Assembly: GCA_916048095.2 (NCBI GenBank)
Contig: OU696575.1
Location: forward strand, 8,935,001-8,999,000
DNA length: 64,000 nt
Origin: Sacculina carcini
Taxonomy: Eukaryota > Arthropoda > Thecostraca > Sacculinidae
Direction: 5' to 3'
The position numbers and the translations under genes are program-made. Under the pieces are notes generated by a model. That model had not been told where the DNA came from and did no database searches. It was given only the letters and a program-made list of their open reading frames with translations. Shown piece by piece: positions 43,794 to 55,612 of this stretch (the stretch's first letter is position 1; each line of letters starts with the position of its first letter).

Positions 43794-45134
43794 CTGACAC
43801 GTCAGACACAGCACGCACAAACACAGACGCACAGACATACACAAACGTGGACAAACATGTCATATAAATGGGATCAAAGTGTATATTCTTGCGTTTACGA
43901 ATTTGAAAAATGAAACCAATAAGATAAAAAAAATAGTTGAAGCCAAACATCGGAGCGACTTCAAATATAAGTTTGGTGAGAAATGAAAAAGACAGGATAA
44001 CACGAGGCTAGCTCACAGCCTGTAAAAAAACTAGGTGAGTACATGCAATATTGGCCATTTTGTTGTTCATAGTTAAGAAATATGTCGCGATGTGTCAATC
44101 AGCTTAATTATCTATGGATGATCAACGCAGAATTCAATCTATCTGTGATAATATATGTCATTCCTTGTTAATAAATTACACATGCCTCACAGTTGAATGC
44201 AATATCTATATGTGAATATATAAATTAATTCGTCCTGCCTGTGTATGAGTGTCAGGTCGGCGAAAATATGGCCCCAGTGTGTGATACGCTCATCTTTTGT
44301 GTGTTGTAGGCAATGAATATGACAAATACAAAGTAGACACCAACACGCACACAAGCACACAAACACGCATATGTACAAACATGCATGAGGTTATAGTAGA
44401 GATGTCTTAATGATAAGTATAAAAATACAATTTAAATTGAAAGAATGTTGAAAATATCAGGGGTCTACCAAGAAACATGATGTAAAAAAATCAACCGAGA
44501 TCTAAAAAATACAGCTTCCAATAGTACAGTCTTATCAAATGTGAATAAGTTACCCGCCAAAATAACAAACAAAGAATAACATCAAATAATTAAAAGGATT
44601 ATCAAAGAATAAAGACACATTTGATCTCTGGAAGCGGGAACGGACGAGTTCTTAACCCAGCCATAAGGACCATAATTCGGTGAGAACGTGGATCTCGTCA
44701 AAGAGAACCGGTCCAGACATCGCAGAAAAGTACGAAGAAACTCGAAGAAAACATGATCACTATACAGCGTGATATATAATTAATATGATTAAAACCAATA
44801 ATCATGGTGAAATAGGAAGAAGGCACATGTTATTAATTGCATAACTGCAATGCTCATGCACGCTGATCATCAAGCCACACAGCCAGCGAACAGCAATGGC
44901 ATGAGAAAAGCAAAGCACACTGGAAATGAATTCGGCTCGACTAGCATTGGTGAAAATACAGCTGTAATCACACACAGACACACAGAGTACGCCGCTGTGG
45001 TATGACCCCTCATGAAGTGAGAGATAAAAACAAACTGGAGAATGCAAAGATTGGCGGTCAAATAAATAAATAATATTTATTTCTTTATGCAAGGATTGGC
45101 GGCAAAACATGTGCCCAATCTGAGAGACTGCACA
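43794..45134. other. No gene recognised (upstream side of the host gene)
   Basis: AT-rich. The first host exon and promoter would be expected somewhere here or further right, but no candidate is convincing. Two phrases near 45047 and 45090 (GCAARGATTGGCGG) repeat around an AATAAATAAATAAT stretch. Confidence 0.4.
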
Positions 45135-45450
45135 AAGAAAGACAGATTAAACGCACTGAAACTACCCACTCTGTAAGAAAGGAGAAAATGTTAATTGAGA
45201 AATATATACAGGAATGTCACGATGATGGCAAAAACAGTTGGCATAACACTAGAGAAACAAACGAAGGGGAGGGACGCAGCTACAAACTGAAGATATATCA
45301 TTGTATAGAAGGCAGTGGAAGGACTCGTCGACACGTAAAAGACTCATTGTATAAGAAGTACAGAGCCATCCACGAGTGGAATAAGCTACCCGAAAACTTG
45401 GTAGAATGTAAAAAAATGCTGACTTCAAACAAATTTGATGGGAAAAGAGA
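45135..45450 (+). pseudogene. LINE C-terminal remnant (second style)
   Basis: DRLNALKLPTL, a stop, then frame 45188-45478 with IEKYIQEC..., GRTRRHVKDSLYKKYRAIHEW and NKLPENLVECKKMLTSNKFD. This is the 'RL..LkLPsL..RR.Rgdmi..yk.' to 'R....WN.LP..vv...s...Fk..ld' end of Jockey/CR1-group ORF2 as written in arthropod LINEs. It ends where another LINE's (CAA)n tail starts. Confidence 0.6.
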
Positions 45451-46915
45451 CAACAACAACAACAATGTATTTGTGTAGCGTTCACATAGAAACAAGCGCG
45501 AAAGAGACAACAACAAAGAAACAACAGTACACGATTACAAGATGTGAGAAAACAAGTAGAAAATTCACAGAGAGGAAAGGAAAAAATAAAATAAAATGGA
45601 GATCAATAAAATGAAAATAAATATAAACATAAGTAATTGTAAATTAGAGTCATAGGGAAACGTAAGGTGTAAGAGTGCGAGAAGTGGGATCAAAAGATTT
45701 AGCAAAAATATATTTACGAAGTGAGGAGGATAATCTACTAACGGATGAAGAGGAAATGATTGAGGAAGGAAGATCATTGTAGACCCGAGGCGCATAGAAA
45801 GAAAAGGATTTTGCGGACCAAGGTGACTCGTTAATAGCGCGAGGACAAAATAAAGGACGATGAACACGAGAATTAAAGTCATTAGAAGAAACTAGAAGAT
45901 CAAAAAGATAAGACGGGGAAGAGCTATTGTGAAGAATATATATGAGACAACACAGCCGAAAACGAATCCTAGGAATGATGGGAAGCCAGTGGAATTGGAA
46001 CAACAATTGAGAGATATGGCGGCAAGAAGTAGGATGGAGCACAAAATGACAGGATCGATTAATTATTTTTTTAAGGATTTTCAGGGATTTGTTGGTTAGA
46101 ATGTGGTGGAGTGAGCTGCAATAATCAAGAAGAGAAAGAACAAGAGACTGTATTAATTTAATAGAAAAGGGCTGGTCTAAACAGGATCGAATAGGGTATA
46201 GACTGCGTAAAATCAAACGACAGGTGCGCGAAATAGAGACAACATTGTTAGAAAAGGACAAGTTGGAATCGAAGATAGCACCCAAGTTTCGAACAGAGGA
46301 AGATACAGCGAGTGGGAGTAATGGAGGAGAAATACGCGGAGGGTGAAGGACTTAGAAGTGTTGAGAATGAGGCGACGAGAAGTGTTCCAGGACGTGATAT
46401 CAGAGACAATATCATTGAGAAGAGTGGGATGAGAGAAAGAACAAGGAATTAGGAGTTGTATGTCATCGGCATAAATATGGAAAGGAATGTTGTATTTACA
46501 AAGGACAGGACAGAGAGAAGACATGTAAAGATTGAACAGAATAGGACCCAAGATAGAACCTCAAGGGACACCAGAAATAAGAGAAGCAGATTTTGAAACA
46601 GTTTAATTGAAGTTGACTGAAAAAAATGCGACCAGAGATAAGATTTAAGAAGAGAAAATGCTGACGAAGATAGACCCAGAGAAGAAAGATCATTGATAAG
46701 AATGGCATGATTGGCAAGATCGAAGGCTAGAGACATATCGAGAAGAACAAGGAGACCTGATTGACGATAGGAAAATTTAGATAAGATTTCATGAGTAACT
46801 GAAATAAGGACGGATTCCGTAGTGACAGGAGCGAAAGCCAGATTGGAAAGGATGAAGGAACTGGGAAATAAGGGGAGACAACTGGGAAAAAACGGGACAA
46901 TTCGAGCCTAAGCTC
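45451..46915 (-). mobile_element. L2/CR1-like LINE, 5'-truncated copy 2
   Basis: Same family as 9838-10725 but about 580 bp longer at its 5' side. The (TTG)n tail is at 45451-45465, preceded by ACGCTACACAAATACAT on the minus strand. At about 46915 it stops within the RT N-terminal region, 45 bp from a mariner element. Confidence 0.8.
45650..46910 (-). pseudogene. LINE ORF2: reverse transcriptase and C-terminus, frameshifted
   Basis: From the right: HPFQSGFRSCHYGI ('lhpfQsGFR..hsTe'), VLLDMSLAFDLANHAIL (motif A; 'lLDlsaAFDtvdH.iL'), LGLSSSAFSLLKSYLW, then frames with GSYSVQSLHVF-type and MGPILFNLYMSSL (motif B end), PFHIYADDIQLLI (catalytic YADD intact), NTSKSFTLRV. The 211-codon frame 46285-45650 with SLLDYCSSLHHILTNKS, FHWLPIIPRIRFRLCC and SAKSFSFYAPRVYNDLPSS completes it. 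Frameshifts near 46750, 46550 and 46250 disable it. Compared with copy 1, substitutions are spread evenly. Confidence 0.8.
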
Positions 46916-46960
46916 ATATCCTATAGCACCACTCGGTGAGTATACAGACTCACAAGCATA

Positions 46961-46989
46961 CGAGGCCTGTCTAAAAAGTATCCGACCTT
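46961..46989 (+). repeat. mariner left terminal inverted repeat
   Basis: 29 bases identical to the inverse of 48208-48236. Confidence 0.95.
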
Positions 46990-47109
46990 TATTTTTCCGT
47001 GCGAAATAGAGACGATAGCGCGGCGCCACTCCGCACAACGAAGGAAGACAAATTCATGCGCATGCCTGAATTTACGCAACGTGTCTGTCGGATTACCGAT
47101 TCTCTCAAG

Positions 47110-48165
47110 ATGACTGAACGTGTTGAGCAAAGATACCGCATCAAATTTTGTCAAAAGCTTGGTGATTCCCAAAGCGAAACAATTCGTAAGATTCAGCAGG
47201 TGTTTGGAGAAGATGCAATGGGTGTAACACAAATTAAGGAGTGGTTCAACCGATTCAAAAGTGGCCGCGCATCAGCAGAGAGTGACCAGCGTTCTGGCAG
47301 GCCCCAAACTGCTCGGAGTGCAGCTGTTGTTGAGAGGGTGCGAAATTTGGTGATGGCAAATCGTCGCTCGACCGTGCGGGAGATTGTCCAAGAGGTTGGA
47401 GTGAGTAAAGATTCCGCACATGCAGTTTTGCGTGATAATTTGAACATGCACAGAGTGGCTGCGAAATTTATGCCCAGGTTGTTGTCGCCGGAACAAAAGG
47501 ACCTCCGTTTGCAAGCTGCACAGGTCCTTCTGGACACTGCCAACACTGATCCTCAGATTCTGAACACCGTGATAACTGGAGATGAGTCATGGGTGTACGG
47601 GTACGACCCAGAAACAAAAAGACAGTCGTCGCAATGGAAGCATCCCGAGTCTCCAAGGCCGAAAAAACCGCGACAGATACCAAGCAAAATGAAGGTGATG
47701 CTGACTGTCTTCTTTGATATTCGTGGAATTGTGCATCACGAATACGCACCGGAAAGACAAACAGTGACAAAGGAGTATTATCAACATGTTCTCCGGCGTC
47801 TCCGTGACGCAGTTCGGCGCAAAAGGCCACACATGTGGACGGCGAAAAATTGGCAACTGCATCACGACAACGCCCCTGCACACTCATCCCATTTGATCCA
47901 ACATTTTTTAACCAAACATGGAATTCCAGTCGTTCGCCATCCTCCCTACTCTCCAGACATGGCTCCTTGAGACTTCTGGCTATTTCCAAAATTGAAGACG
48001 CCACTGAAAGGATCCCGTTTTGAGACTAGAGAAGAGATAATGCGGAACGCGACAGCGACGCTGAACACCATTCCGAAAGAAGACTTCCAGAGCTGTTTCC
48101 AGCAGTGGAAGGATCGGTGGGTTAAGTGTGTGCAAGCACAAGGGGCCTACTTTGAAGGGGATTAG
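47110..48165 (+). pseudogene. mariner transposase with one premature stop
   Basis: ATG 47110 (MTERVEQRYRIKFCQKLGDS) to TAG 48163-48165, 351 codons, the normal mariner length. The N-terminal HTH region includes VTQIKEWFNRFKSGR and the DQRSGRP linker. KFMPRLLSPEQK takes the place of the family WVPH.L motif. Catalytic residues: D158 (VITGDESWVYGYDP), D253 (HHDNAPAHSS) and D288 (YSPDMAP, stop, DFWLFPKLK), the D-D34-D signature. TGA at 47968-47970 replaces the residue (codon 287) just before the third Asp, where relatives have Cys, so one nonsense change truncates the protein before its last catalytic residue. The frame is open on both sides. An upstream in-frame ATG at 46999 exists, but 47110 matches family starts. 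Confidence 0.93.
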
Positions 48166-48207
48166 GGTCCAAATCCTGTCAGGTGTGTGAAATTTATATT
48201 CTGGCTT

Positions 48208-48236
48208 AAGGTCGGATACTTTTTAGACAGGCCTCG
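48208..48236 (-). repeat. mariner right terminal inverted repeat
   Basis: Inverse of 46961-46989, 29 of 29 bases. Confidence 0.95.
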
Positions 48237-48691
48237 TATATACAGGCACAAACACATAGACCAAGCAAATATGCGTATAACATCAAACCATACGCATTCA
48301 ATAGCAAAGTACAACATTGTTACACTAGAATAATTCAAATAGCCTCTGCAAAACATTTATATATAAAAATGTCACAATTTAAGACAAAAACACACATGAT
48401 AAATAGCAGGCGCATGCAGTTGCTTGGAGCGCATGCAGCCTAAAAGAAAGTCATACCTCGCTGATGTGGGACGACAGCATAATGATGACGCAAAACAAAC
48501 TCGACCAAATGAGCTGTTATGAAGTCGCTAATGTCGACTGAAACACAATAACACACAGAACAACGGACGAGGAAAATTAGCGTCAACCAACCGGTGAGCA
48601 AACTTGTTAGGCTGGACGGGGTTCAAGTAGGGATGCTGCAAGGCATCTCAATCGATGAAGTCCGTTGACTCAAGTGATGTCACTGAGCGAG
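48237..48691. other. No gene recognised; possible SINE body
   Basis: Sequence left of the tRNA-like head (which reads leftward) could be the body of that SINE, but no second copy is present here to define it. Confidence 0.35.
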
Positions 48692-48761
48692 CCCGAATCG
48701 GAATTAGAACAGCGAATCTCCGGCACAAGAGTTCAGAACATAAGCCGCTGAGCTACTCGGG
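48692..48761 (-). repeat. tRNA-like SINE head
   Basis: On the minus strand CCCGAGTAGCTCAGCGGCTT has a Pol III A box (TAGCTCAGCGG), and a B box-like GTTCTAATTCC follows 32 bases later. The ends CCCGAGT and ATTCGGG pair as a seven-base acceptor stem (one G-U). The anticodon arm is poor, so this is a tRNA-derived SINE or tRNA pseudogene, not a working tRNA. Confidence 0.55.
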
Positions 48762-49230
48762 AGCTCCAAGCAGAGCCATAGCAACCGCCCCCCGTACCCC
48801 CCGGCCGGGGGGCCCCGAGTGTTGAGGGGCCCCTTGCGAGTGTGTGTGTGTGTGTTTGCGTATGTGTATCGGCCAGTTACATAATTAATTTGTATATCCT
48901 TTACCTTTCCGCTAAGATGTTTTACCTATGCTTGTATTATGAGTTTATGTCTAATAAATAAATTCATTATTTGGTGCTATATTTATAATGGGGCCCCAAG
49001 TGTTACCTTCGGGGGCCACAAGCCCTCGCAACGGCTCTGGCTCCCAGCCCCAGATAATAATTAGTAAAAAGAATTACTTCTGAAAAAATAGTTTTCATTT
49101 TAAAGTCTCCTGCTACCTTCTCGGTCACTTACCTTCCTAAACTCTCATGAGAAGAGACCTATATGGCTATTCTCGAGGGATGGAAATAATAAACCGGTGT
49201 TATCACATCACCTTCCTCTGAACATAGTGT
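48762..49230. other. No gene recognised; GC-rich CCCC/GGGG stretch
   Basis: Around 48788-48835 runs of C and G form CCCCCCGGCCGGGGGGCCCC-like sequence, and GGGGCCCC phrases recur at about 48990-49040. A short (GT)n follows at 48840. Confidence 0.4.
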
Positions 49231-49425
49231 CAGTGGCGGCGCCAAACGGGGCTTGGAGGGGTTAAAGCCCCGTAAAATTGCGCCAAACCACCTGAGTCCC
49301 CCCACCCAAGACATACTGACCGTAAATATTTCGAGTACATCTCATGTTTGTTAGGCCCCCACATCTTGTTTTTAGCCCCTTCAGTCTCCCAACTCGAAAA
49401 AATCCTGGCGCCGCCAACGCATAGT
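49231..49425. mobile_element. MITE-like element with GGCGGCGCCA ends
   Basis: AGTGGCGGCGCCAAACGGGG at the left and CCTGGCGCCGCCAACGC at the right are inverted. GGGGTTAAAGCCCC and GTTAGGCCCCCACATCTTG lie inside. A diverged relative of the right half appears at about 57055-57120. Confidence 0.5.
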
Positions 49426-49889
49426 GCAGATTATTTTCAGTTTGAAAACCGATATTAAACTTTAGCTGATATTGGGACACCTGAAATTCATTTTCCTCTT
49501 CCACCTTGGATCACCTTGGCCACTCTAGAAAAATTCGAGATAATAAGATGTTGAAATTCCACCAAAGTTAATTTAATTTTCAAAATAAATGCATTGACTT
49601 ACTTCGCCTAAGAGACGGAAAGCAGAAATGACCTCAAATGTACAAGGAAGCGAAATAAACAATTCAGACACTTCAATTTATAACACACACTTGACGTGAA
49701 ATTAAGACACTAAAACAAGCAAGAAACATCAATCGATTTCGGATGAACCAATCTAATACCAAATATATACCAAACACGTTTTCGAAAATCAAACACATGT
49801 AACTACCGATAGTGATGTAAATCACCATTTCACTCTCTGTATATTGTATACAAGGAACAGGAATAGGGTGACACTTATTTTACGAAAGT
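49426..49889. other. No gene recognised
   Basis: AT-rich spacer. Confidence 0.4.
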
Positions 49890-50460
49890 TTTAGTTTCAA
49901 TGAATGCGGGTGGAATTATGGATCCATTTGCTCCAAAAATCCTGCGTGTAAAATATTCTTTGAAAATATTATTTTTTATAACTAGCTAAAAGCAGATAGA
50001 GTTTCACGATTTTTGGCTAAAAGGTCATGTTCCTCAGGATTTTATTCCACTCAAACAAGTTGAATCCTCAAATTTTTAACGATAAACTTGTATTATAATG
50101 ACCAAAAATTAGATATAAAAATGTAAAAAACAAAATATGTATCATAAAATCATCCCAGTTCATATATCTATATACTACATTCTCGCATAACCTGCGTTTG
50201 GCGCCACCTAATAGCCAGACCGCCTGCTCTTTTCATTTGTTGCTGCTGGAAAGTCAACACTATGTTTTTCAAATACTCATAGAAGATACTGTTTTGGTCT
50301 CCAAATTTGTTAGAGTAAACATTTGCTAGGTTCAACTTCATTAGCGCCACTTCACGCGCTGCGAAATCATTGACAACTTCAAGGTGTGAATACGGCGTGA
50401 AACAGTAACGAAAAATTGATATCTCGATCACTCGTAGGATTTTTTTTTTCATAAAACTGG
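49890..50460 (+). repeat. Large inverted repeat, left arm
   Basis: TGCGGGTGGAATTATGG (49908), TAACTAGCTAAAAG, ACTGGGATGA-type phrases, GGCGCCACCTAATAGCCAGAC (50200), CATTAGCGCCACT and GATCACTCGTAGGA (50428) all recur inverted at 53660-54235. Estimated identity is 70-80%. Confidence 0.75.
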
Positions 50461-50774
50461 CATCGATATTTGAAATACTGAACAGATATGATGAACTTGT
50501 TGTATAATCTGCCAAATATTTAATGATATCGCAGCAGACAGATATGTGGCGTTTGGCTCGCCACTTAGCATCACATGCAAACAGGGCGAGTTCTCTGGAC
50601 CGACTGTATTTAAAAGTACAGACATTACAGGACAGGATGATCGGACACACGTACAAACAAGCTCACGCACACATGGTCCTACAACACATACACAATGACA
50701 CGAACAAACATGGCACACAGACATACAGACAAACAGGCGTACACATATCTGCTAAGGTCGGGAGGTGGCGTTAG

Positions 50775-53144
50775 TAGAGATGCGACCCAAAAAAGACGAC
50801 CGACGTTTTTTTAAGCCGTTTTTTGCCAAAAAAAAACCTCGACCAAAATAACAGGTTTTTTGTGGTTTTTTAAGTCATGCAAAGAATTCAAATTATGGAA
50901 ATGATATATTTGGGGTGATGAATGTATTATTTTTCATCAGCACATGAGTTATTCATGCTATTAGTGACCTTATCAAATTGAATTATCATTAAATATACAC
51001 AATAAAAGTGTTATAATGTGTCTGAAAGCCCTAATATCATTGTTTGCACGGTACTGTGCGGCACTTCTATGTAATGTACAGTACATATGCATTCAATTAT
51101 TGAGTTAATCATTTTGAAAGAAAGCAGGGTTTGAGAATTGTTTCTTCTGCTAAAAACTGAAACTGTTTTATAAAAAAACAACAGGTGGCATAATTTATTT
51201 TTATTTTTTACATATTCCTTTTTCCTACCAGAAATGAACTACGTTGATTATAATAAGCTTCATCATTTCATTCAGCAGATCAATTATTTGCCAATATAAA
51301 AGTACAAACACTGCAAAGATTTACACAATCACTACAAATATACATACAAACTTAGTGTCCCTAATGCTTCTTGTTAATTCCTATATCTTCTCCCGTCTCG
51401 ACTATTGCAATTCTCTATTTTTTCACCTACCTCAAAAATCTCTTCGATCCCTTCAGTCAATCATTAACCTTTCCTGTCGATTCGTTTTGCGTCTTCCACC
51501 TAGGACACCAACCTCTGTACATATTCGGCAACTAGGCTGGCTGCCAGTCCCTTCGAGGATCCATCATAAGCTCTGCTGTCTTGTATATAAACTTCTTCAC
51601 TCGCCTTCTCCCCCTTCCTACTTACTTACCCTCCTACAGTGTAACGAGCGACCTTCCAGTCGTCGTCCTGTACCTCTTGTTTCTCCTCCTGCTCTTCATG
51701 AGTCAAACTGGTCAGCCAAGTCTTTCTACTTTTCTGCTCCCCGTCTTTACAATCAACTTCCTCCTCATGTCCTGAAGCAAAAATCATACTCCTCATTCTC
51801 TTCTGCTCTGCAAAATTTTTTGCTATCTTTGCCCACACCTCTAACTCCTCCATTCCGACAGCACTAAATCTTGTTCTCTCTACATTCGTTTTTCTTGGTT
51901 ACCAGTGTTAATCTATGATGTGATGTGTCATGTGATGTTTGTTACTGTGTAAGATATTTCTTTTGCTGTTTTATACTCGTTTTTCTCTTTTTTATCATGT
52001 GTGTTATTTTTGCTGGCTCATGTATTTTCCCTCTATGAGCTAATACTCCTTTATATTGTTCGCACCAGTTTATCTCTTTTACGCGCCTCTGCTCTACTTG
52101 GCGCTATATCAAATACATGTTTGTTTGTTTGTTTGTTTGTTTAATGAGACTACGAATAAAAGCGGATCCCATTATTCACATTCTGACCTGGCAGTCCTGA
52201 CCAGAAAAACGGGAAATATTTTCGTGTGGGAAAAAACGACTGAGGAAATATATTAATTGTACAAAAAGGTATTTGAGCACAATTAACTACATCAAAGAAA
52301 CCATAATCCATAAAACCAGTTCTAAAAACAGGTTACTAATAAAAAAACAATTAATTGGATTCAACTTTCTTTGATCTGCCGCCAATGTTTTTCAAAATTT
52401 CTACGTCCACGAAAACCCTTTTTCCAAAATCTTCTGAAAAAAATATTTTAAAAAACATGGTTTAAAAAACAGTTTTAATCATGTGGTTTAACCAGCCACA
52501 TATACCAGCAGGCTACTTGCTATACAAAAGGTATTTGAACGCACATCAATCAAATCTATCTTTCATAGAGACTGTTATAGAGAGCAATGTTTAATTGAAA
52601 AAGTGTTAGTTTAAATTAACATTTTTCAAAAAACACTTGACCAACCAGTTAACTTGTCTTGTTCTGCTGTCAACATTTTCTGAATCTGTACATTAATATA
52701 ACGAATTTAAAACCAGTTTTAAAAGTTATTTCGATTTTTCATAAATAGTATGGTTTCTTAAAAAACACATGACTACTCAATGAATTTGTTTTGTTCTGCT
52801 GACAAAATATTTCAAATATCCACATCATTAAAACCATATTTAATAACATGGGGTTTCTCAATGAAAAAACCTAAACCACCGGACCCGGATGCACTTTCAA
52901 ACAGTCTCCTGGGATATTTATTGATAAATGTTTTTGTTTTTTATACTATTAACAAATTATCTTTGAAATAAGACACGTGAAGATGTACAAAACGTCAATT
53001 AAACTCGTTTTTATGTTCTAAAATCCAACATCCGATGACAATTGGGTGTAATTCTAAAAAAAACATAAAAAACAAAAACAAAACTAAAAAACATGTTTTT
53101 TTCCACAAAAACTCAACCAAAAAAGGTGTTTCTTTGCATCACTA
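50775..53144. mobile_element. Non-autonomous hAT element
   Basis: Ends TAGAGATGCGACCCAAAAAA (50775) and ..GTGTTTCTTTGCATCACTA (53144) are inverted. Flanking octamers GGCGTTAG (50767-50774) and GGCGTGGG (53145-53152) agree at six positions, fitting an 8-bp hAT duplication. It is filled with AAAAAAC/GGTTTTTT phrases and has no transposase, but holds a LINE (51355-52145). Confidence 0.6.
51355..52145 (+). mobile_element. L2/CR1-like LINE 3' end with open C-terminal frame
   Basis: The open frame through 51867 carries YIFSRLDYCNSLFFHLPQKS, SIINLSCRFVLRLPPRTP, QLGWLPVPSRIHHKLCC, SAKSFYFSAPRLYNQLPPHV and YSSFSSALQNFLL, the C-terminal half of L2/CR1-type ORF2. Then come about 250 bp of 3' UTR ending TTGGCGCTATATCAAATACA and a (TTTG)n tail at 52117-52141. 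No RT core; 5'-truncated. It is a different subfamily from 9838 and 45451. Confidence 0.8.
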
Positions 53145-53659
53145 GGCGTGGGACGAAACTCGTGTCGCACCACAGATCTACACTTTCGCGTCGTGCAGGG
53201 TACTCCGTAGCCTCATTCACATGCATTTTAAGCCACTAAGTTAAGCCTTGTTTCCAGGTTGACACCTTTATCAAGCACGGCGTGAGTCACAAGTCTTTCA
53301 TTCTGATACCACATATGTTTGGCGAATGATGTTGTTGCCTTGGCCAAATCTGGGTCTGGGTACAAACTGAGGTATTTGAGTATTGAGAGATCCGTTCCTG
53401 AAGCATTTGCTGCTATAGGATTTCTGTACTACCCTGTCACGTAGATGTAGCGAATATAGTGAAACACAGTCTTCCATCTCCTTGCTTCGAGAATAACTTA
53501 TTCTGAGAAGCTCGCGCTTGAAAACTAAAATTATGATGGCGTACACAATTTGCACCATCCATCGAACTTGGCGGCATTCCCCACGCCGAACAAATTGGAA
53601 ATTATATCTTGTTTGCAGACTTTATTACAACTACATCAAGACTAATCAGTATTTTTAAC

Positions 53660-54235
53660 ATCGAGAACAATTTTAAAGAAAATATTCCTACGAGTGATCG
53701 AGATATTAACTTTTTGTGATTGCTTTTACACCGCATCCACACTATTGAAGTAGTCACCGTTTTCTTGGTGCACGGAGTGGCGCTAATGAAGTTGACTCTA
53801 TCAAATATTGGAGATCAAAAACAGTTTCGCTACAAGTAGTTGAAAAACATAGTTGCGACTTTCCAGCAGCAACAATTGAAGTGAGAAGGCGGTCTGGCTA
53901 TTAGGTGGCGCCAAACACGTATTATGTGATAATGTGGTTTATAGATAGATGAACTGGGATGACTTTATGATGTATATTTTGTGTTTTAAAGTTTTATACT
54001 CAATTTTTGGTCATCATAATACAAGTCTATCGTGAAAAATGTGAAGATTAAATTTGTATAGGTGGAATACAAAATCTGGGAAATATGGCCTTTTAGCCAA
54101 CAATCGTGAAAATTCAACCGCTTTGAGCTAGTTCTAAAAATTAATAGCTTCCAAAAATATATTACACACAGTGTTTTTGAAGCATATGGAACCATAATTC
54201 CACCCGCAATCATAAAATTCCTCAAAGCTTACACC
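53660..54235 (-). repeat. Large inverted repeat, right arm
   Basis: Inverse of 49890-50460: CCTACGAGTGATCGAGATAT (53687), GGCTATTAGGTGGCGCC (53896), GAACTGGGATGAC, CATAATTCCACCCGCAATCA (54190). Confidence 0.75.
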
Positions 54236-55439
54236 CAGAATGTTTGCGAGAATTTTGCTTTTTGATTAATGCAATTGCATTAGCGGTTTTCAAATTAAAA
54301 ATTACAAACATATATGTTTACCTGAGCAAAAATTAACATTATTATTTCAATGACAGATCACGCAAATTTAAATGCGGTCGCATAGAAATTCGTTGTATAA
54401 TTTGTATACCACTGGATAATTTGTATAACACTGGATTCAGCATCGTCGAAACTTTGGAAAGACAACAACCCTTAAAAAATGATAATGAACAACCCTACTT
54501 TAAAACAAAATTCTCTTTATAGCGCGACATAGAAAAATGCGTCTAAATTTTTCTAATAATGATTCGTGTTTTAAGCGCGCAAGAACCTTTTTATATTATA
54601 TAGCATGCACCGTCGCTCGCACTTCTAGGCTTATAACTCACGTAGACTCGAAGAGAGGTGTTGATATTTGCTTGCAAATAAATATAATATACATGTATGT
54701 TATTTATTCTAATTAAACCTCACAATCAGTAACACATTATGTTTTTTTAATGTACAATGAAATATAATTTAAGGTGTGTTCTGTTTTCTGAAAAAGCTTG
54801 CGATTGCCTAAGCTTGTCACATTTACAGATTAATTTGTCCTTCAAAAATCAGTAAGTACGGTGTACCCCAGATATAAGATGTTTCCCCTTTATATCTCCT
54901 ATAGTTCTGTCATATATTCCCTTATATCTCTTATATCTCATATACCTCCTATCCTCATATATCCCTTATATTTCCACTTATTCACTATTGTTTCACGTTG
55001 TACGGTGAGCGGTCGCCATGGAAAATCACACTGATCGCAACAACAGTTTATTAGCAATATCAGACTTTCTTGTTCAACCAAACCCTGCCAAATTACTTAA
55101 TAACCTTACCAGATATGTGATTTGATGCGAGCTAGCAAGAGCATGACTATGGCAACAGCGGGCTGCGCTTAAAGAAACTCACTACATACTGACTCCTTTC
55201 ATATTGCAGATGCACACGCTAAACTTACTCCTATACTTTCTTCTACCTCTATACTTTCTGACACAACTGACAGAACTGACTCTGACTCAACTGACTCTTC
55301 AAGACTCAACTGACTCTTCAAGACAATCAGCTTTTTATGACACCACCCATACTGAAACAATACTTTTTCTGACAAGATACCTATTCCTTCCAGGACGCTT
55401 ACCATTAAATCATAGTGACTCAAAAAATAATAAAAATGG
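54236..55439. other. No gene recognised; TATATCT-rich phrase near 54860
   Basis: GGTGTACCCCAGATATAAGA at 54859 resembles the end of the 160-bp MITE at 60093. The rest is AT-rich, and at 55260-55325 ACTGACTC-type short repeats occur. Confidence 0.4.
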
Positions 55440-55612
55440 TCCAAAAAAAGTATTTTTGTATGGTTTGTTGATATAAGCATTATCCCAAAGCATATTCGCG
55501 CATAATGCGCTTGTAAATATGTGTATATATCACGGAAAACATACTCAGCCCGCCCCCCTAAAAAACATTCAGCCCCCCCCCCCCTTGCACTCTGGATCCG
55601 CTACTGGCTTGC
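55440..55612 (+). repeat. Dispersed repeat, copy A
   Basis: GCATATTCGCGCATAATGCG, TGTGTATATATCACGGAAAA and a C-rich CAGCCC end followed by TTGCACTCTGGATCCGCTAC. The same order occurs at 57190-57384. CTGGATCCGCTACTG resembles a common MITE terminus. Confidence 0.7.

Larger units (their letters stand above)
46961..48236 (+). mobile_element. mariner transposon, nearly intact
   Basis: 1276 bp with perfect 29-bp terminal inverted repeats (CGAGGCCTGTCTAAAAAGTA.. at 46961; inverse ending at 48236), flanked by TA (46959-46960 and 48237-48238). It carries one transposase gene. Perfect TIRs and a single inactivating change suggest recent insertion relative to other elements here. Confidence 0.95.

Noticed and set aside
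50168..50656. 162-codon minus-strand ORF as a gene
   Set aside because: It lies in an inverted-repeat arm whose partner does not keep the frame, and shows no domain.
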